Source: Alphaproteobacteria bacterium
GTDB taxonomy: Bacteria > Pseudomonadota > Alphaproteobacteria > Ferrovibrionales > Ferrovibrionaceae
Direction: 5' to 3'
Length of the DNA stretch: 64,000 nucleotides
Assembly (NCBI GenBank): GCA_017307375.1
Contig: JAFKFH010000012.1
Span: 62,001-126,000, forward strand
Of the stretch, positions 61,631-64,000 are shown piece by piece. Position numbers and translations under genes: made by a program. Under the pieces are notes generated by a model. It was not told where the DNA came from, made no database searches, and was given only the letters and a program-made list of their open reading frames with translations. Each line of letters starts with the position of its first letter. Position 1 is the first letter of the stretch.

Positions 61631-62517
61631 CGCACGACGCTCCCCCGGCCGAGCAGGCCTTGCGGCCGGACCAGCAGGATCGCGATGAACACGCCGTAGA
61701 TCAGGACCGAGCGATAGGCGGCCGAGGTCAGCGCGACGCCGTAGACCTCGAGGACGCCGAGCAGCAGCCCGGCGACCAGCCCGGCGCTGATATTGCCAAG
61801 GCCGCCCAGAATGATCACGACGAACGCCGAGATGGTGAAGGGAAAGCCCATGAAGGGCGAGATCTGCTCGGTGGTCGAGACCAGGACGCCGGCGATGGCG
61901 GCGATGGCAAAGCCCAGGCAGATTGCGGCAAGCTGGACACGATCGATGTCGACGCCGACGATCAGCGCGGCATCGCGCCGCTCGATCAATGCCTTGATCG
62001 CCAGGCCGAAGACGTGAAAGCGCAGCAGCAGGTAGACGGCGGCGCAGATCGCCACGGCCACGACCAGCACGAAGATGCGGTTGCCGGTCAGCGCCACGTC
62101 GCCGAAACGGTAGACCTGATCCATGAACTGGTAGCCGCGCGCCGAGGCGGTGAAGGCGAGCGAGGCGAGGTTCTGCAGGATCACCGAGATGCCGAAGAAC
62201 AGGAGCAGCGAGTTGCCCTCCAGCCGCCGCATCAGCTGCGGCGAGGCGAGCAGGCGCCGGAACAGGCCGAGATAGGTCAGCCAGCCGAGCAAGGCGCCGG
62301 CCGCGGCGGCCAGTACCAGCCCGACGACCGGGGACAGGCCGAACAGGGTCAGGCCCCAGAAGGCGACATAGGCGCCGATCATCACCAGGTCGCCATGCGC
62401 CACGTTGAGCAGGCGCATGGTGCCATAGACCAGGTTCAGGCCGAGGGCGATGAGGGCGTAGAGCGCGCCGGTGATCAGGGCGGCAAACAGCAATTGTCCG
62501 GACAACAGCACGTCCAC
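61627..62517 (-). CDS. Liv-type ABC permease (LivH-like), second importer
   Basis: A 296-residue membrane protein. The N-terminal ITGALYALIALGLNLVYGTMRLLNVAHGDL is LivH-like (visible in parts), and GGLGNISAGLVAGLLLG near 234 is the conserved loop region. It lies 37 bases after the binding-protein stop. Confidence 0.92.
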   Translation of the reverse strand: MDVLLSGQLLFAALITGALYALIALGLNLVYGTMRLLNVAHGDLVMIGAYVAFWGLTLFGLSPVVGLVLAAAAGALLGWLTYLGLFRRLLASPQLMRRLEGNSLLLFFGISVILQNLASLAFTASARGYQFMDQVYRFGDVALTGNRIFVLVVAVAICAAVYLLLRFHVFGLAIKALIERRDAALIVGVDIDRVQLAAICLGFAIAAIAGVLVSTTEQISPFMGFPFTISAFVVIILGGLGNISAGLVAGLLLGVLEVYGVALTSAAYRSVLIYGVFIAILLVRPQGLLGRGSVVR

Positions 62518-62554
62518 GTCCTATCCCTCCCCCTCGGCCCTGGAATCCTGCCGG

Positions 62555-63739
62555 TTACCAGCTCGTCTTCGGGCGGTAGGCCGCGGTGGCGATCGAGGCC
62601 GGCCAGACCAGCTCGATCTTGTCGCCCTGGACCTGCAGGAAGGCGGTCGGGGTGGCGACGTTCTCGACGCCCTGGAACTTCACCGGCCCGTTGATCGTGT
62701 CGAAGGTGGTGGTCGAGATGACCTCGCGCAGCTTTTCCTTGTCGAGGCCGGCCTTGGCCACCGCCTGCTGCAGGATCTCGCAGGAGATGTAGGCCAGCGC
62801 GCTGTCGAGATGGTCGGGGATCTCGTTGAACTTCTTGACATAGGCGTCATAGAACGGCTTCGCCTTGGTCCAGTCGGCGCGATAGGGCGACCAGTGCCCG
62901 ACCGTGACGATGTTGTTCGCCGAGGCCCCGACGACCTTCTGGTAGAAATCCATCGTCGGCCCGACCAGCACGAAGTCGAACTGGGATTCGATGCCGATCT
63001 CCTTGGCCTGCTTGGCGAACAGGACCGAGTCGGAGGGATAGGACAAGGCGATCGTCGCGTCGGGCTTCGCCTTCTTGACCGCGGTCAGCATCGCGGTCAT
63101 GTCCTTGGTGGTCGGCGGATACTCCTCGTTGACCTTGACCTCGATGCCTTCCTTCTTCAGGGCCGGCAGCAGGAACGTCTTGATCTCCTTGGAGAACGGC
63201 AGGACGCTCGAGAGGATCGCGACCGAGGTGACCTTGTTGGCCTTCATCATCGCGACCAGTTCGGGCGCGATCTTGTCCGGGATGGCCGAGGTCGGGAACC
63301 AGATATAGCCCGGCTTGATGTCGCGCAGCTGGGCCGAGGCGGCCGAGTTGCCGACCATCGGGAACTTGTACTTCTCCAGGACCGGCGCCAGCGCGAAATG
63401 ATGCGGCGTGCCCCAGGGGGCGAGGATCAGGTCGACCTTGTCGTCGGTGATCAGCTTTTCATAGATGCGAACGGCCTGGCCCGGGTTGGACTGGTCGTCG
63501 TACTGCACGAACTCGACCGGCCGCTTGGTGCCGGCGACGTCCAGGCCGCCGGCCGCGTTGACCTGCTCGCGCCACAGTTCGTAGGCGTTCAGCTGCGAAG
63601 GCGCCGCATCGGCGAACAGCCCGGTCTTGGCGATCGAGAAGCCGATCCTGACCGGATCGGCAGCCCAGGCGGCACCGCCGCCGAGGCCGAAGGACGCTGC
63701 TGCCAGCACCGCGCCGGCAATAAGGTGACGCCTGTTCAT
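62555..63739 (-). CDS. Branched-chain amino acid-type ABC binding protein, second importer
   Basis: A 394-residue periplasmic protein with a signal peptide that includes two Arg near the N-terminus (MNRRHLIAGAVLAAASFG), ending AAWA. The mature start ADPVRIGFSIAKTG and YDDQSNPGQAV near 75 are Peripla_BP_6 features. It is clearly related in plan to the binding protein at 34976-36184 (APWGT, KTG blocks). A GGGAGG ribosome-binding site precedes the ATG. The ligand is unknown; flanking hydrolases suggest an ester, lactone or amide. Confidence 0.92.
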   Translation of the reverse strand: MNRRHLIAGAVLAAASFGLGGGAAWAADPVRIGFSIAKTGLFADAAPSQLNAYELWREQVNAAGGLDVAGTKRPVEFVQYDDQSNPGQAVRIYEKLITDDKVDLILAPWGTPHHFALAPVLEKYKFPMVGNSAASAQLRDIKPGYIWFPTSAIPDKIAPELVAMMKANKVTSVAILSSVLPFSKEIKTFLLPALKKEGIEVKVNEEYPPTTKDMTAMLTAVKKAKPDATIALSYPSDSVLFAKQAKEIGIESQFDFVLVGPTMDFYQKVVGASANNIVTVGHWSPYRADWTKAKPFYDAYVKKFNEIPDHLDSALAYISCEILQQAVAKAGLDKEKLREVISTTTFDTINGPVKFQGVENVATPTAFLQVQGDKIELVWPASIATAAYRPKTSW

Positions 63740-63758
63740 GCAAACCTCCCGTTATGGA

Positions 63759-64000
63759 TTACTGGCGATACTGGTCGACGAAAGCCTTGGCGGCGGGTAG
63801 CCATATGCCCGCGGGGTCGCCCGCGTGATAGCTGGCGCCGAAATGGTCGCAATCGGGCAGGACGAGGCGGTCCACCGCAATGCCGCGGGTGCGCAGCGCC
63901 CCCTCCATCTCGGCCGCCTGGGTCATCAGATGGGGAAAGTCGCGGTCGCCATGGGCGATCAGGAAGGGCGTGCGGTCGGTGATGGTCAGGACCGGGCTGG
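63759..64000 (-). CDS. Alpha/beta hydrolase, C-terminal part (partial)
   Basis: The last 80 residues of a gene that continues past the window. The stop TAA is at 63759-63761, 19 bases before the binding-protein start, so it is likely the first known gene of this operon. TPFLIAHGDRDFPHL gives the acid residue region of an alpha/beta hydrolase and LPDCDHFGASYH near the end supplies the catalytic His. The pattern fits the BD-FAE/arylformamidase or prolyl-oligopeptidase-like group. The nucleophile is outside the window. Confidence 0.7.
   Translation of the reverse strand, partial: SPVLTITDRTPFLIAHGDRDFPHLMTQAAEMEGALRTRGIAVDRLVLPDCDHFGASYHAGDPAGIWLPAAKAFVDQYRQ

Overview
This is about 64 kb of GC-rich, densely coding chromosome. 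Gene content and codon use suggest a metabolically versatile alphaproteobacterium, probably Rhodospirillales-like; this is inference from the gene set, as no rRNA is present. Genes sit in tight same-strand runs, many joined by 4-bp ATGA stop/start overlaps. No gap exceeds about 270 bp. I saw no tRNA, rRNA, insertion sequence, phage gene or CRISPR array.

Region 1 (1-9142). It opens with a transglutaminase-like / alpha-E / circularly permuted ATP-grasp operon on the minus strand, cut by the window edge. Next is a five-gene plus-strand operon: three exported proteins (amidohydrolase, YtkA-like protein, di-heme peroxidase) followed by a response regulator and a soluble PAS histidine kinase. A conserved helical protein of unknown function and a single-domain globin follow.

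Region 2 (9154-19040). This is a catabolic island split around one AT-rich promoter. To the left run a GntR regulator, a NitT/TauT-type ABC importer, a cupin, acetoacetyl-CoA synthetase and an M20 hydrolase. To the right run a fumarylacetoacetate-hydrolase-family enzyme and a metal-dependent cyclase/hydrolase.

Region 3 (19118-30298). This is a sugar-acid (uronate/aldarate) catabolic island: Gfo/Idh/MocA dehydrogenase, IlvD/Edd dehydratase, two DHDPS-superfamily enzymes (one recognisable as KdgD), SMP-30 lactonase, uronate dehydrogenase, a TRAP transporter and two FadR-type regulators. TTGT-N3-ACAA-like operators lie in at least four of its promoters and tie it together as a likely regulon. 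An orphan peptide-type binding protein and a regulator with two winged helices follow.

Region 4 (33018-40889). It holds a DUF4198 exported protein, an AraC regulator, and a full branched-chain-amino-acid-type (Liv) ABC importer co-directional with an aldehyde dehydrogenase.

Region 5 (40965-53586). This is the least understood part. It has a DUF2786-like protein, a duplicated pentapeptide-repeat protein, a 401-aa protein of unknown function, an NTF2-like protein, RlmJ, a phosphorelay operon (response regulator, 1168-aa hybrid kinase, exported molybdopterin-fold protein), and two unrecognised secreted proteins divergent from a LysR regulator.

Region 6 (53576-64000). It encodes both steps of glutathione-dependent formaldehyde oxidation, an IorAB-type molybdenum hydroxylase, and a second Liv importer operon flanked by alpha/beta hydrolases, the last one cut by the window edge.
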